Assembly (NCBI GenBank): GCA_937995535.1
Contig: CALKJU010000056.1
Span: 1 to 47,721 of the forward strand
DNA length: 47,721 nt
Direction of reading: 5' to 3'
Origin: an uncultured Alphaproteobacteria bacterium
GTDB lineage: Bacteria > Pseudomonadota > Alphaproteobacteria > Geminicoccales > Geminicoccaceae
Shown: positions 7,988-17,004 of the stretch, piece after piece
Layout of the letters: each line of letters begins with the position of its first letter
How positions within the stretch are numbered: the stretch's first letter is position 1
Made by a program: the position numbers and the translations under genes
The notes under the pieces: generated by a model
Database searches by the model: none
The model's input: the letters and a program-made list of their open reading frames with translations, nothing else
What the model was told of the DNA's origin: nothing

Positions 7988-8368
7988 ATGGATAGAGCCG
8001 GGCTGCGGTTGATGATCGGCGACGTCACGATCGAGGCGCGACTGCGCGACACGCCCACCGCGCGCGCCCTGCTGGCCGCCGTACCGTTCACGGCGACCGC
8101 CTCGACCTGGGGCGACGAGGTGTACTTCCGCACGCCAATTTCCTGCGCCCGCGAGGCATCGGCACGTGACGTCGTCGAGCCGGGCGAACTGGCGTTCTGG
8201 CCGGACGGCGACGCGATCGCGATCGGCTTCGGCCCGACGCCGATCTCACGCGGTTCTGAATGCCGCCTCGCCAGCCCCTGCAACATCTGGGGCGACGCCG
8301 ACCCGGCGGCCGTGCTCGAGCTGCGCCGTGTGCGCGCCGGTGCGGCGATCCGGGTCGAGCGCGTCTGA
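7988..8368 (+). CDS. cyclophilin-like fold protein
   Basis: 126 residues. The C-terminal half (FWPDGDAIAIGFGPTPIS, then ASPCNIWGDADPAAVLELRRV) matches the small cyclophilin-like family represented by TM1367. These share the cyclophilin barrel but have no established isomerase activity. The ATG at 7988 has a GGGAGG ribosome binding site. It lies 81 bases upstream of the adenosine kinase on the same strand, separated by a palindrome. Confidence 0.78.
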   Translation: MDRAGLRLMIGDVTIEARLRDTPTARALLAAVPFTATASTWGDEVYFRTPISCAREASARDVVEPGELAFWPDGDAIAIGFGPTPISRGSECRLASPCNIWGDADPAAVLELRRVRAGAAIRVERV

Positions 8369-8397
8369 GCCGGTCGGCGCCGCGCCCGCGACTGGCG

Positions 8398-8417
8398 TAG
8401 CCGCGGCGCCGCGGCTA
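8398..8417. promoter_or_regulatory. 20-bp perfect palindrome upstream of the adenosine kinase
   Basis: TAGCCGCGGC is followed directly by its exact complement GCCGCGGCTA. It sits in the 81-base gap between the cyclophilin-like gene and the adenosine kinase, about 33 bases before the kinase start. It could be a dimeric regulator site or an RNA hairpin. Confidence 0.4.
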
Positions 8418-8449
8418 GGGAACGCCGCGGATTGCGGAGCACGCGCAGG

Positions 8450-9487
8450 ATGCAGACCGTATCGACCGAGACCGCCGAGTTCGAGGTGCTCGGCCTCGGC
8501 AACGCCATCGTCGACGTCGTCGCCTATGCGGACGACGCGCTGGTCGAGGAGCTGGCGCTGGCCCGCGGGGCGATGACACTGGTCGATTGGGAACGGATGG
8601 AGTTCCTCTATCGCCGGCTCGGGCCGGCGCGCGAGATCTCCGGCGGCTCCTGCGCCAACACCATGGCGGCGATCGCCGCCATGGGCGGCCGCGCCGCCTA
8701 CATCGGGCGCGTCCACGACGACGAGCTGGGCCGGATCTTCGCCCACGACATCCGCGCCGCCGGCGTGACCTTCCGCAGCCGACCGACGCGCAGCGGACCG
8801 CCGACGGCGCGTAGCATCATCTTCGTCACGCCTGACGCGCAGCGGACGATGAACACCTATCTCGGGGCCTGCGTCGAGCTCGCGCCCGACGATGTCGACG
8901 AGGACCTCGTGACCGGGGCCGCAATCACCTACCTCGAAGGCTATCTCTGGGACCGGCCGGAGGCCAAGGCGGCCTGCCTCCACGCGGTGAAGGTCGCACA
9001 CCGCGCCGGGCGCACGCTCGCGTTGACCCTCTCGGACGCCTTCTGCGTCGACCGCTGGCGGAGCGAGTTCCACGAGCTGATCACCACCCACATCGACATC
9101 CTCTTCGCCAACGAGAGCGAGCTCACGAGCCTCTACCAGGTGGCCAGCTTCGACGAGGCGCTGCAACGGGTGCGCAAGGATGTGCGCTTCGCGGCGCTCA
9201 CCCGTGGCGCCAAGGGCTCCGTCATCGTCCGTGGCGACGAGGTGCACGTCATCGACGCCGTGCGGCCCGCTCGCCTCGCCGACACGACCGGGGCCGGCGA
9301 TCTCTACGCGGCCGGCTTCCTGCGCGGGCTCACCGCCGGCCTCGACCTCGCCAGTTGCGGCCGCCTCGCCAGCGCCTGCGCGGCCAGGATCATCGAGGAA
9401 TACGGCGCGCGCGCGCAGACGCCGCTGCGGCCGCTGTTCGAGGCCGCGGCGGCGGGCGCTCAGCGCTCGCCGCTGCCGGCGAGGTAG
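8450..9487 (+). CDS. adenosine kinase (PfkB family)
   Basis: 345 residues. It follows alphaproteobacterial adenosine kinases throughout: GLGNAIVDVVAYADD near the N-terminus, SGGSCANTMAAIAAMGGRAA in the PfkB first signature, RTMNTYLGAC, ITYLEGYLWD, LTLSDAFCVDR, LLFANESEL, and the second signature DTTGAGDLYAAGFL with the catalytic Asp. It phosphorylates adenosine or a related nucleoside with ATP, a salvage role in the cytoplasm. The ATG at 8450 is chosen because residues before it are not conserved-looking and GCAGG precedes it. Its 3' end overlaps the convergent glycosyltransferase gene by 28 bases. Confidence 0.9.
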   Translation: MQTVSTETAEFEVLGLGNAIVDVVAYADDALVEELALARGAMTLVDWERMEFLYRRLGPAREISGGSCANTMAAIAAMGGRAAYIGRVHDDELGRIFAHDIRAAGVTFRSRPTRSGPPTARSIIFVTPDAQRTMNTYLGACVELAPDDVDEDLVTGAAITYLEGYLWDRPEAKAACLHAVKVAHRAGRTLALTLSDAFCVDRWRSEFHELITTHIDILFANESELTSLYQVASFDEALQRVRKDVRFAALTRGAKGSVIVRGDEVHVIDAVRPARLADTTGAGDLYAAGFLRGLTAGLDLASCGRLASACAARIIEEYGARAQTPLRPLFEAAAAGAQRSPLPAR

Positions 9488-9942
9488 CGGGCGACCAGAT
9501 CGGGGATGTCGCTGTCCAGCTCGTAGCGCGGCGGCGCGAGCGCAAGGCGGCGGCGAAGGGCGATGGTGATGTCGGCCGGGTCGTCGCACACCGTGATCGG
9601 CAAGCGGTCCGCCAGCCGGTGCAGGAACGCGCTCTGGTCGTTGGCGGGGTGCCGGCGGGTGGTGGGCCCGCGCCGCGGTACGGCGACGATCGGCCGGCCC
9701 ACGCGCATCGCCTCGCCGATGATCCCGATGCCGCCGTGACAGACAACGATGCTCGCCTCGCGCAGCCGGGCGAGGAACGCCGGCGCCGGGAGGAAGCGGG
9801 CCCAGCTCATCGCCACCGGGAGGTAGCGGCCGTGGCCGACCTGGGCGAAGCCGACGGCGCCGAGCGTCGCGATCGCGCGGTCGGCGCCCTCGACCAGCTC
9901 GTCGAAGCCGTGGGCGAAGGTGCCGACCGCGACGACGATCAC
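9460..9942 (-). CDS. glycosyltransferase catalytic subunit, Alg13/PssE-like
   Basis: 160 residues matching the GT28 C-terminal fold: VAVGTFAHGFDELVEGAD at the N-terminus, VVCHGGIGIIGEAMRVGRPIVAVPR for the donor-binding loop, and NDQSAFLHRLA. In two-component systems of this type the Alg13-like subunit binds the UDP-sugar and pairs with the membrane-anchored Alg14-like subunit. The GTG at 9942 overlaps the stop of the Alg14-like gene (GTGA), so co-translation is likely. It probably adds a sugar to a lipid-linked envelope glycan; the sugar and acceptor are unknown. Confidence 0.85.
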   Translation of the reverse strand: MIVVAVGTFAHGFDELVEGADRAIATLGAVGFAQVGHGRYLPVAMSWARFLPAPAFLARLREASIVVCHGGIGIIGEAMRVGRPIVAVPRRGPTTRRHPANDQSAFLHRLADRLPITVCDDPADITIALRRRLALAPPRYELDSDIPDLVARYLAGSGER

Positions 9943-10406
9943 AGGAGCGGCCCGCTGGCCAGCACCGCGCGCGGAAAGGCTTGCAGCTTCTCGGGCCAAG
10001 GTACGATGAAGAGGTCGGCGAACGGGTAGGCGAGCCGCCCGGCAAGCGAAGGTGCCAGCGTGCCGCCCGTCTCGATGAAGATCACCTCGGCGCCGAGGAG
10101 CTTGCCCAGGATCACCGCCGCGACCGCGACGTCGGCGCCGGTGGAGATCACCAGCCGCGGGCGCTCGCGCAGCAGGATCGCGGCCGTCTGCGCGGCGTTG
10201 CCCAGCGTGCGCAGCACCGAGCGCCGCGGATGGCAGACATAGTGGCGCCGCTCACCGTCCGCCGGCCGCTCGCGCCCGTCGTCGAAGACGATGTGGAAGG
10301 CGTCGGCGAAGGTGATCCCGACGAGAGCCCGACGCAGCTCGGCGGCGTGACCGCCCGGCGAGTAGGCGAGGCAGGTGCGGCGCCGCTCATGGTGGCGCAG
10401 CGTCAT
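9939..10406 (-). CDS. glycosyltransferase anchoring subunit, Alg14/PssD-like
   Basis: 155 residues. The N-terminal motif AYSPGGHAAELRRAL is the signature of Alg14/PssD/EpsE proteins, followed by RHYVCHPRRS, PRLVISTGADVAVAAVILG and EVIFIETGG. It is the partner of the Alg13-like gene immediately downstream. Unlike eukaryotic Alg14, there is no obvious N-terminal membrane helix; anchoring may be by the hydrophobic VAAVILGKLLGAEVIFIE stretch or through partners. Its start overlaps the stop of the preceding nucleotidyltransferase gene by 4 bases. Confidence 0.85.
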   Translation of the reverse strand: MTLRHHERRRTCLAYSPGGHAAELRRALVGITFADAFHIVFDDGRERPADGERRHYVCHPRRSVLRTLGNAAQTAAILLRERPRLVISTGADVAVAAVILGKLLGAEVIFIETGGTLAPSLAGRLAYPFADLFIVPWPEKLQAFPRAVLASGPLL

Positions 10407-11047
10407 CCGACCAGCCGCCGGTCGGCCAGCGCGCGGCGCAGCCGGCCATCGCGGTCGACCAGCAGGCGCACCGCATCGGCGGGATCGACGCGCCGCAGGT
10501 CCTCGGGCCGGTCCGCGGCGTAGGCGTCGAGCGGCAGCCCGCGGAGCAGGGCGCGGGTCCGCAGCCGCAGGAGCAGCAGGTTGACCCGCAGCCAGCCGAC
10601 GAGACCCGGTGGTGTGACGAGTCGCAGGTCGATGTCGGAGCGCTCTCCGAGGCGGCCATCGGCGGCCGAGCCGATCAGCGCGGCCTCATGCAGCCAGGCC
10701 AGTTGCCGCAGCCCGACGGCCAGCTCCGCCACCGCGTCGTGCAGACGGTCGGCGGCCCCGCGATAGAGCCGACAATAGCGCACGCAGACCCAGATCTGGC
10801 CGTTCAGCGTCCAGCTCATGCTGTGCGCGAGGACGAGCGCGGCGGGCCAGCCGGTGATCGCCGCGATGCCGGCGGCCAGAACGGCCTCCAGCAGCAGCCG
10901 GAAGGTCAGCTCGCCGCGACCCATGCCGCGCATGCCCTGCAGGAGCCAGTTGACGGCGAGAATCGCGGCGCACGACTGCAACCGGCCGAGCAGCGGCCGC
11001 GGCACCGGGAACAGCTTGAGCTTGTAGATGGGTCCGGGCGAATTCAT
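10403..11047 (-). CDS. membrane-associated nucleotidyltransferase-fold protein
   Basis: 214 residues from the ATG at 11047, which has GAGGG five bases upstream. The N-terminal third holds hydrophobic helices (LQSCAAILAVNWLLQGM; LLLEAVLAAGIAAITGWPAALVL). Around residues 120-145 is ALIGSAADGRLGERSDIDLR, the GS-x(n)-DxD signature of nucleotidyltransferases. Further hydrophobic and basic helices follow. The enzyme class is inferred from the motif; the substrate is unknown. It is first in an operon with the Alg14/Alg13 pair and divergent from an O-antigen-ligase-like gene, so a role in envelope glycan assembly is likely. Confidence 0.65.
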   Translation of the reverse strand: MNSPGPIYKLKLFPVPRPLLGRLQSCAAILAVNWLLQGMRGMGRGELTFRLLLEAVLAAGIAAITGWPAALVLAHSMSWTLNGQIWVCVRYCRLYRGAADRLHDAVAELAVGLRQLAWLHEAALIGSAADGRLGERSDIDLRLVTPPGLVGWLRVNLLLLRLRTRALLRGLPLDAYAADRPEDLRRVDPADAVRLLVDRDGRLRRALADRRLVG

Positions 11048-11058
11048 GCAACCCTCTA

Positions 11059-11071
11059 TCAACCATTGATC
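11059..11071. promoter_or_regulatory. ATCAA-N3-TTGAT inverted repeat in a divergent promoter region
   Basis: The 53-base gap between the divergent nucleotidyltransferase and ligase genes contains a 13-base inverted repeat, AT-rich relative to its surroundings. Its position between two divergent starts makes a shared operator plausible, but no known regulator is identified. Confidence 0.3.
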
Positions 11072-11100
11072 GTTGTCTCAACCAGCGCGATAGTCAAGCG

Positions 11101-12312
11101 ATGCGCATGTTCGCCATGCTCGTGCTGGTGGCCCTCCTCGGCCTGGTCGGGCTTTCCGCCGCCACCGCGGACGCACTCGGCCTGCAGGCGACGCGGATGG
11201 TCGCATTCACCGCCCTGTTCGCGACCCTGGCGGCCCTGGCCTTCGCCACCCAGCCGGCCACGGCAACGCCGGTCGACCGCGCGGCCTTGGCCCTGCTGGC
11301 GCTGCTCGGTGCCATGCTAGCGCAGGACGCGCACCGCCCCCTGGGCGCGCTGGACCTCAAGCCCGCGCTGCCCGTGGCGGCGCTGCTCGCCGGCCCGCGC
11401 GTCGCGCTGCTCCTGCGCGGGGTCGACCTCGCGAAGGTCGTCTGGTGGCTGCTGTCGACCTACGTGACGATCACCGCGCTCCTGCTGCTCAGCGGCTCGG
11501 GCGAGAGCCTCCGTGAGGAGGCCAGCGGCGTCGCCCGCTGGGACGTGACCGGCAGCGTGATCGCGCACGGCTCGCTGTGCGCGATCCACGCCATCCTCGC
11601 CCTGTCGATCACCAGCCACGCCGGGCCGCTTCCGCGCCGCACGCTGGCCGCCGCCCTCGGCCTCCTCTCCCTGAGCCTCGCCTTCCTCACCGGCTCGCGC
11701 ACCGTGCTGGCGATCTTGTCGCTGTTCCTGTTCCTGGCGGCGCTACGCCGCCCGACCGGCGTCGGCCTCCGTCTCGCCGTCTGCACCACCGGCTTGGTGA
11801 TCGCGCTCACAGTCCACAGCGCGTTGGTCAGCGACGGGCTGGCCCAGCGCCTTCTCGGCACCGGCGCCGACTACAGCTCCGGCCGCTGGCAGAGCAGCGC
11901 CATCTGGCTGGGAATGCTCGCCGAGCAGCCGCTCGGCATCGGTCTCGGCGGCGTGCGCGCGACGCTCGCCGCCGGTCGGCCGGCGCTCGACGGCGACGCC
12001 CTGCTCGAATGGCCGCACAACGAGCTGATCCGGCTCACCGTCGAGAGCGGCCCGTTGGGCCTCGTCTTCGTCCTGGGCCTGCTGGCGTTGCTGGTCCGCC
12101 GTGCGTGGCAGGCGGCGCGAATGGCCGACTCGCCGCTCGCAGCGGATCTCGCCCTGGTCCTGGCCGCCGACCTGATCGCCGAGAGCCTGCTCCAGAACCT
12201 GCTCAACTCGGTCTACCAGGCGACGACCTTCGTCCTACTGATCGCGATCTTGGCGGCGCGCCCGACGCACGCCTCTCCGGCGGCGCTGACAGCGGTTCCG
12301 ATCCGGCGCTAG
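11101..12312 (+). CDS. O-antigen ligase family membrane protein
   Basis: 403 residues, mostly membrane helices (about ten). Family features are LAFLTGSRTVLAILSLFLFL, the periplasmic loop segment GADYSSGRWQSSAIWLGML with LGIGLGGVR, and WPHNELIRLTVESGPLGLV, containing the His-Asn pair common in WaaL/Wzy proteins. It would ligate or polymerise lipid-linked glycan repeats at the periplasmic face of the inner membrane. It is divergent from the Alg13/14 cluster, which may build its substrate. Several ATGs lie close together at the N-terminus, so the exact start is uncertain. Confidence 0.8.
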   Translation: MRMFAMLVLVALLGLVGLSAATADALGLQATRMVAFTALFATLAALAFATQPATATPVDRAALALLALLGAMLAQDAHRPLGALDLKPALPVAALLAGPRVALLLRGVDLAKVVWWLLSTYVTITALLLLSGSGESLREEASGVARWDVTGSVIAHGSLCAIHAILALSITSHAGPLPRRTLAAALGLLSLSLAFLTGSRTVLAILSLFLFLAALRRPTGVGLRLAVCTTGLVIALTVHSALVSDGLAQRLLGTGADYSSGRWQSSAIWLGMLAEQPLGIGLGGVRATLAAGRPALDGDALLEWPHNELIRLTVESGPLGLVFVLGLLALLVRRAWQAARMADSPLAADLALVLAADLIAESLLQNLLNSVYQATTFVLLIAILAARPTHASPAALTAVPIRR

Positions 12313-12341
12313 AACCGCTTCGACGCTCGGGAGGCACATGC

Positions 12342-14036
12342 ATGGCCGGCACCGCCGCCGGGGACGACGACCCGGCGCTCGTCAAGCGCCCCGCCAACTT
12401 CGCGGCGTTGACGCCGCTGGACTTCCTCGCCTGGAGCGCGGTGACATTCCGCGACCGCACCGGCGTCGTCTACGGCGCGACACGGCTGACCTACGGTGAG
12501 CTCGACGCCCGCTGCCGTCGCCTCGCGAGTGCGCTGCGCGGCCGCGGGATCCGGCCGGGCGACACGGTGGCCGTGCTCTGCCCGAACACCCCGCCGATGC
12601 TCGAGTGCCATTACGGGATCCCGATGGCCGGCGCGGTCCTCAACGCCCTCAACACCCGGCTCGACGCCGCCAGCATCGCCTTCATCCTCGGCCACGGCCG
12701 CGCCCGCCTCCTGCTCGCCGACAGCGAGTACGCGCCGCTGGTGCGCGAGGTGCTGGCGGCGATGGACCAGCCGGTGCCGGTCGTCGACATCGTCGACCCG
12801 GCGGCCCCGGGCGGGCGGAGCGGCGATCTCACCTACGAGGAGCTGCTGGCCGAGGGCGATCCCGGCTTCGCCTGGGAGGGGCCCGCCGACGAGTGGGCTT
12901 CGATCAGTCTCTGCTACACCTCGGGGACCACCGGCAACCCCAAGGGCGTCGTCTACCATCACCGCGGCGCCTATCTGAACGCGCTCGGCAACGCGCTGGT
13001 CCTGCGCCTCGGGCCGGATTCGGCCTATCTCTGGACCTTGCCGATGTTCCACTGCAACGGCTGGACCTTCACCTGGGGGGTCACGGCGGTCGGCGGCACC
13101 CATGTCTGTCTGCGCCGGGTCGAGCCCACGGCCGTGTTCCGGGCGATCGCCGAGCACGGCGTCACCCATCTGTGCGGCGCCCCGGTCGTCCTGAACATGC
13201 TGATCCACGCTCCGCCCGAGGCGAAGCGGCCCCTGCCGCGGGCGGTCGACGTCGGCACGGGCGGCGCGGCACCGCCGAGCGCCGTCATCGCCGCGATGGA
13301 GGCGATGGGCTTCCGGATCATGCATCTCTACGGCCTCACCGAGACCTACGGACCGGCCACGTGGTGCCCGGCACAGCCCGACTGGGGGGACCTGCCGCTC
13401 GGGGAGCGTGCCGCGCGGATGGCGCGTCAGGGTGTCCGCTACCCGGCTCTGACAGAGCTGCGCGTGGCCGATCCGGAGACCATGGCACCGGTGCCGGCGG
13501 ACGGCCAGACGATCGGCGAGATCCTGCTTCGCGGCCACACCGTGATGAAGGGCTACCTGCGCAACGAGGCGGCCTCCACACAGGCCTTCCGCGGCGGCTG
13601 GTTCCACTCCGGCGATCTCGCCGTCATGCACCCGGACGGCTACGTCGAGGTCAAGGATCGGGCCAAGGACATCATCATCTCCGGTGGCGAGAACATCTCC
13701 TCGCTCGAGGTCGAGGAGGTCCTCTACCGCCACCCGGCGGTGATGGAGGCGGCTGTCGTCGCGCGCCCCGACGACCACTGGGGGGAGACGCCCTGCGCCT
13801 TCGTCACCCTGCGCGCGGGCGCCACGGCCAGCGAGGCCGAGATCATCGCCTGGTGCCGTGACCACATGGCGCACTTCAAGGCGCCCAAGACCGTCGTGTT
13901 CGGGCCGCTGCCGAAGACCTCGACCGGGAAGATCCAGAAGTTCGAGCTCCGCGAGCGGGCGCGAGCGCTGGCTCAAGCGGCCCATCCGGCAAGCGCGTCG
14001 AGCACCGGCCGCGGCCGCTCCAGCATCATCATGTGA
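12342..14036 (+). CDS. AMP-dependent acyl-CoA synthetase
   Basis: 564 residues. The adenylation motif reads LCYTSGTTGNPKGVVYHH. Further family motifs are LPMFHCNGWTF, YGLTETYGPATW, GWFHSGDLAVMHPDGYVEVKDR, KDIIISGGENISSLEVEE and the C-terminal catalytic lysine region PKTSTGKIQK. It activates a carboxylic acid with ATP and CoA. The PMFHCNGW and long N-terminal features fit medium/long-chain or methylmercaptopropionate-type ligases; the substrate is not resolvable. The last 64 bases overlap the convergent hydrolase gene, so the final ~20 residues are poorly conserved tail. Confidence 0.9.
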   Translation: MAGTAAGDDDPALVKRPANFAALTPLDFLAWSAVTFRDRTGVVYGATRLTYGELDARCRRLASALRGRGIRPGDTVAVLCPNTPPMLECHYGIPMAGAVLNALNTRLDAASIAFILGHGRARLLLADSEYAPLVREVLAAMDQPVPVVDIVDPAAPGGRSGDLTYEELLAEGDPGFAWEGPADEWASISLCYTSGTTGNPKGVVYHHRGAYLNALGNALVLRLGPDSAYLWTLPMFHCNGWTFTWGVTAVGGTHVCLRRVEPTAVFRAIAEHGVTHLCGAPVVLNMLIHAPPEAKRPLPRAVDVGTGGAAPPSAVIAAMEAMGFRIMHLYGLTETYGPATWCPAQPDWGDLPLGERAARMARQGVRYPALTELRVADPETMAPVPADGQTIGEILLRGHTVMKGYLRNEAASTQAFRGGWFHSGDLAVMHPDGYVEVKDRAKDIIISGGENISSLEVEEVLYRHPAVMEAAVVARPDDHWGETPCAFVTLRAGATASEAEIIAWCRDHMAHFKAPKTVVFGPLPKTSTGKIQKFELRERARALAQAAHPASASSTGRGRSSIIM

Positions 14037-14764
14037 CCGGCCGCCGGGATCACGACGCAGCGGGCGCCGCGGACCAGCTCGGCGAGGCGCTGGCCCTGCC
14101 GGGCCGGGGTCATGCGATCGGCGGCGCCAGCGAGCACCAGCGTCGGGCAGCCGACCGCCGCCGCGTGGGCCTCCCCACCTGCATAGCTGTCGCAGGCGCC
14201 GAGATCCCGCGCCAGCACGCCCGGTCGCGAGCGCTCGACCAGCCGTCGCGCCGCCTGCACGAGGGATACCCCGGGGGTCCCGCCGCCGCTGAGCTTGGCG
14301 GCCGCACCGAGCCCCCAGTCGGCGATCGTCGACGCCGCGCCCGGCAGATCGTCACGCGCCGCCGCGAGCAGCTTCGGGTGCACCGGCATGCGGGCCGCGG
14401 CGCCGAGCAGTGCCAGCCGCTCGACCCGGTCCGACGCCCGGGCGGCGGCCGCCAGAGCGATCAGCGCGCCCATCGAGTGCCCGACGAGGGCCGCTCGGTC
14501 GAGCTCGAGCGCGTCGAGCAACCGCAGGAGCCAGCCCGCCGCCGCGTCGATCGAGCTTGGGGCGTCGCCCTCCGAGCCGCCATGGCCCGGCAGGTCCGGC
14601 GCGAGGCTGTTCCACTCGGCGAACGCCTTCGCCCGCGCCTGCAGGGCCCAGACCGTGTGGTCCATGCCGGCCCCGTGCAGCCACAGGAGCGTCCGCCGTC
14701 CTGGCGTCAAGCCGCGCTCGAAGCTCGCAATCGCCACCACCGCACCGTCGACCGCCACACGCAT
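13973..14764 (-). CDS. alpha/beta hydrolase
   Basis: 263 residues from the ATG at 14764, which has GGAGG about six bases upstream. The hydrolase fold shows [15 protein letters not shown] (oxyanion region), the nucleophile elbow VGHSMGAL, the acid residue in [11 protein letters not shown] and the catalytic His in [13 protein letters not shown]. It probably cleaves an ester or thioester in the cytoplasm. It overlaps the end of the acyl-CoA ligase gene tail to tail. An upstream start at 14824 is possible but lacks a comparable ribosome binding site. Confidence 0.88.
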   Translation of the reverse strand: MRVAVDGAVVAIASFERGLTPGRRTLLWLHGAGMDHTVWALQARAKAFAEWNSLAPDLPGHGGSEGDAPSSIDAAAGWLLRLLDALELDRAALVGHSMGALIALAAAARASDRVERLALLGAAARMPVHPKLLAAARDDLPGAASTIADWGLGAAAKLSGGGTPGVSLVQAARRLVERSRPGVLARDLGACDSYAGGEAHAAAVGCPTLVLAGAADRMTPARQGQRLAELVRGARCVVIPAAGHMMMLERPRPVLDALAGWAA

Positions 14765-14837
14765 CGCGCCCTCCGGGCCCGCTCGACCCGCCGAAGCAAG
14801 CTGTTGCACAGGCGCGTTTCGCATGTGTCGCGGCCCG

Positions 14838-14866
14838 TTGCAGCCGCAAAACCCCGACCCTATATG
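14838..14866 (+). promoter_or_regulatory. candidate dnaK promoter
   Basis: TTGCAG and TATATG are separated by 17 bases, about 107 bases before the dnaK start. The -10 is preceded by CCC (CCCTATAT), which also resembles alphaproteobacterial RpoH promoters. No CIRCE repeat is visible, so heat control, if any, would be through the sigma factor. Confidence 0.5.
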
Positions 14867-14972
14867 CCGCTACGCTGAGCGCCACCTGCCCGATGCCGCA
14901 GCGACTTTGCTCCGCGGCCGCGCTCGCGAGGCCTGCACCGGGGATTGTCGCGCCACGCGCGAGAGGACTGGA

Positions 14973-16889
14973 ATGAGCAAGATCATCGGCATCGATCTCG
15001 GCACGACGAACAGCTGCGTCGCGGTCATGGAGGGCAAGAACGCCCGCGTGATCGAAAACGAGGAGGGCATGCGGACCACGCCCTCCATGGTCGCCTTCGC
15101 CGAGGACGGCGAGATCCTGGTCGGGATGCCGGCCAAGCGCCAGGCGGTGACCAACCCCGAGAACACCTTGTTCGCGGTCAAGCGGCTGATCGGCCGGCGG
15201 TTCGACGATGACGTCGTCCGCAAGGACATCGACATGGTCCCGTACAAGATCGTGCGGGCCGACAATGGCGATGCCTGGGTGCAGGTTCGTGGCGAGAAGA
15301 AGGCCCCGGCGCAGATCAGCGCCGAGGTGCTGAAGAAGATGAAGCAGACCGCCGAGCGCTATCTCGGTATGCCGGTCGAGAAGGCGGTCATCACGGTCCC
15401 GGCCTACTTCAATGACCGCCAGCGGCAGGCGACCAAGGACGCCGGGCGGATCGCCGGGCTCGAGGTGCTGCGGATCATCAACGAGCCGACCGCGGCCGCG
15501 CTGGCCTACGGTTTCGACAAGAAGCAGAGCGGCACGATCGCGGTCTACGACCTCGGCGGTGGCACCTTCGACATCTCGATCCTGGAGATCGGCGACGGCG
15601 TCTTCGAGGTGAAGTCGACCAATGGCGATACCTTCCTCGGTGGTGAGGACTTCGACAAGCGCCTGATCGACTACATGGCGGACGAGTTCAAGAAGGAGCA
15701 TGGCATCGACCTGCGCAACGACCGCCTGGCCCTGCAGCGGCTCAAGGAGGCCGCCGAGAAGGCCAAGATCGAGCTCAGCTCGACGATGCAGACCGATGTC
15801 AACCTGCCCTTCATCACCGCCGATAAGACCGGGCCGAAGCATCTCAACATCAAGATCAGCCGGGCGAAGTTCGAGAGCCTGGTCGACGACCTGATCGAGC
15901 GGACCATCGAGCCCTGCCGCAAGGCGCTCAAGGATGCGGGCCTCGGCGCCGCCGACATCGACGAGGTCATCCTCGTCGGCGGCCAGACCCGGATGCCCAA
16001 GGTCGTCGAGCGGGTGAAGCAGTTCTTCGGCAAGCAGCCGCACCAGGGGGTCAACCCGGACGAGGTCGTGGCCGTCGGCGCCGCGATCCAGGCCGCCGTG
16101 CTCTCCGGCGAGGTCAAGGACGTCCTCCTGCTCGACGTGACGCCGCTGTCGCTCGGCATCGAGACCCTGGGCGGCGTCTTCACCCGGATCATCGATCGCA
16201 ACACGACCATCCCGACGAAGAAGAGCCAGGTCTTCTCGACCGCCGAGGACAACCAGTCGGCGGTCACGATCCGCGTCTTCCAGGGCGAGCGGGAGCTGGC
16301 CGCGCAGAACAAGCTGCTTGGCCAGTTCGACCTCGTCGGGATCCCGCCGGCGCCGCGCGGCGTCCCGCAGATCGAGGTCACGTTCGACATCGACGCCAAC
16401 GGCATCGTGAACGTCTCGGCGAAGGACAAGGCGACCGGCAAGGAGCAGCAGATCCGCATCCAGGCGTCCGGCGGGCTGAGCCAGGCCGACATCGACCGGA
16501 TGGTGCGCGAGGCGCAGGAGCATGCCGCCGAGGACAAGCGGCGGCGCGAGGCGATCGAGGCCAAGAACCATGCCGACAGCCTGATCTACTCGACGGAGAA
16601 GAGCCTGAAGGAGCATGGAGGGGCGCTGAGCGCCGACGATCGCGCCGCGATCGAGCAGGCGATCGCCGATCTCAAGGGCGTGCTCGACAGCGAGGACGCC
16701 GAGCGGATCCGCAGCAAGAGCGAGGTCCTGGCGCAGGCGGCGATGAAGCTCGGTGAGGCGATGTACAAGAGCCAGTCCGGTGGCGACGGCGGCGGTGCGG
16801 GCGGTACGGGCGGCGGCCGCAAACCCGAGGAGGGCGTGGTCGACGCCGACTTCGAGGAGGTCGACGGGGACCGCAAGCGCTCCGCTTGA
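14973..16889 (+). CDS. dnaK: chaperone DnaK (Hsp70)
   Basis: 638 residues, full length. The ATPase domain starts [18 protein letters not shown] and includes [48 protein letters not shown] and [15 protein letters not shown]. The substrate-binding domain begins with [14 protein letters not shown], followed by the alpha-helical lid and a Gly-rich linker. The C-terminus has the [12 protein letters not shown] tail typical of DnaK. It binds unfolded polypeptides and is driven by DnaJ, encoded next, and GrpE, not in this window. The ATG at 14973 follows GAGAGGACTGGA. Confidence 0.98.
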   Translation: MSKIIGIDLGTTNSCVAVMEGKNARVIENEEGMRTTPSMVAFAEDGEILVGMPAKRQAVTNPENTLFAVKRLIGRRFDDDVVRKDIDMVPYKIVRADNGDAWVQVRGEKKAPAQISAEVLKKMKQTAERYLGMPVEKAVITVPAYFNDRQRQATKDAGRIAGLEVLRIINEPTAAALAYGFDKKQSGTIAVYDLGGGTFDISILEIGDGVFEVKSTNGDTFLGGEDFDKRLIDYMADEFKKEHGIDLRNDRLALQRLKEAAEKAKIELSSTMQTDVNLPFITADKTGPKHLNIKISRAKFESLVDDLIERTIEPCRKALKDAGLGAADIDEVILVGGQTRMPKVVERVKQFFGKQPHQGVNPDEVVAVGAAIQAAVLSGEVKDVLLLDVTPLSLGIETLGGVFTRIIDRNTTIPTKKSQVFSTAEDNQSAVTIRVFQGERELAAQNKLLGQFDLVGIPPAPRGVPQIEVTFDIDANGIVNVSAKDKATGKEQQIRIQASGGLSQADIDRMVREAQEHAAEDKRRREAIEAKNHADSLIYSTEKSLKEHGGALSADDRAAIEQAIADLKGVLDSEDAERIRSKSEVLAQAAMKLGEAMYKSQSGGDGGGAGGTGGGRKPEEGVVDADFEEVDGDRKRSA

Positions 16890-16932
16890 GGATCGGATTG
16901 TTCGTCGCTAGGGCAGGCGCGGCGGTGACCCG

Positions 16933-16960
16933 GAGCCGGAGGTCCGTGGGCCTCCGGCTC
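16933..16960 (+). terminator. 10-bp hairpin between dnaK and dnaJ
   Basis: GAGCCGGAGG and its exact complement CCTCCGGCTC flank an eight-base loop. There is no T-run after it, so it is a weak terminator or an RNA-stabilising structure that could lower dnaJ expression relative to dnaK. Confidence 0.45.
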
Positions 16961-17004
16961 GTCGCGTCGGTCGCTGCGGGGTGGCGGTAGAACGCGGGCG
17001 AGCG

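Noticed and set aside
8246..10045. A 599-codon minus-strand frame across adenosine kinase
   Set aside because: Adenosine kinase on the plus strand matches its family from end to end.
14352..16616. An open frame of 754 codons antisense to dnaK and the alpha/beta hydrolase
   Set aside because: dnaK is unambiguous on the other strand; the antisense product is low complexity in Leu, Asp and Arg.
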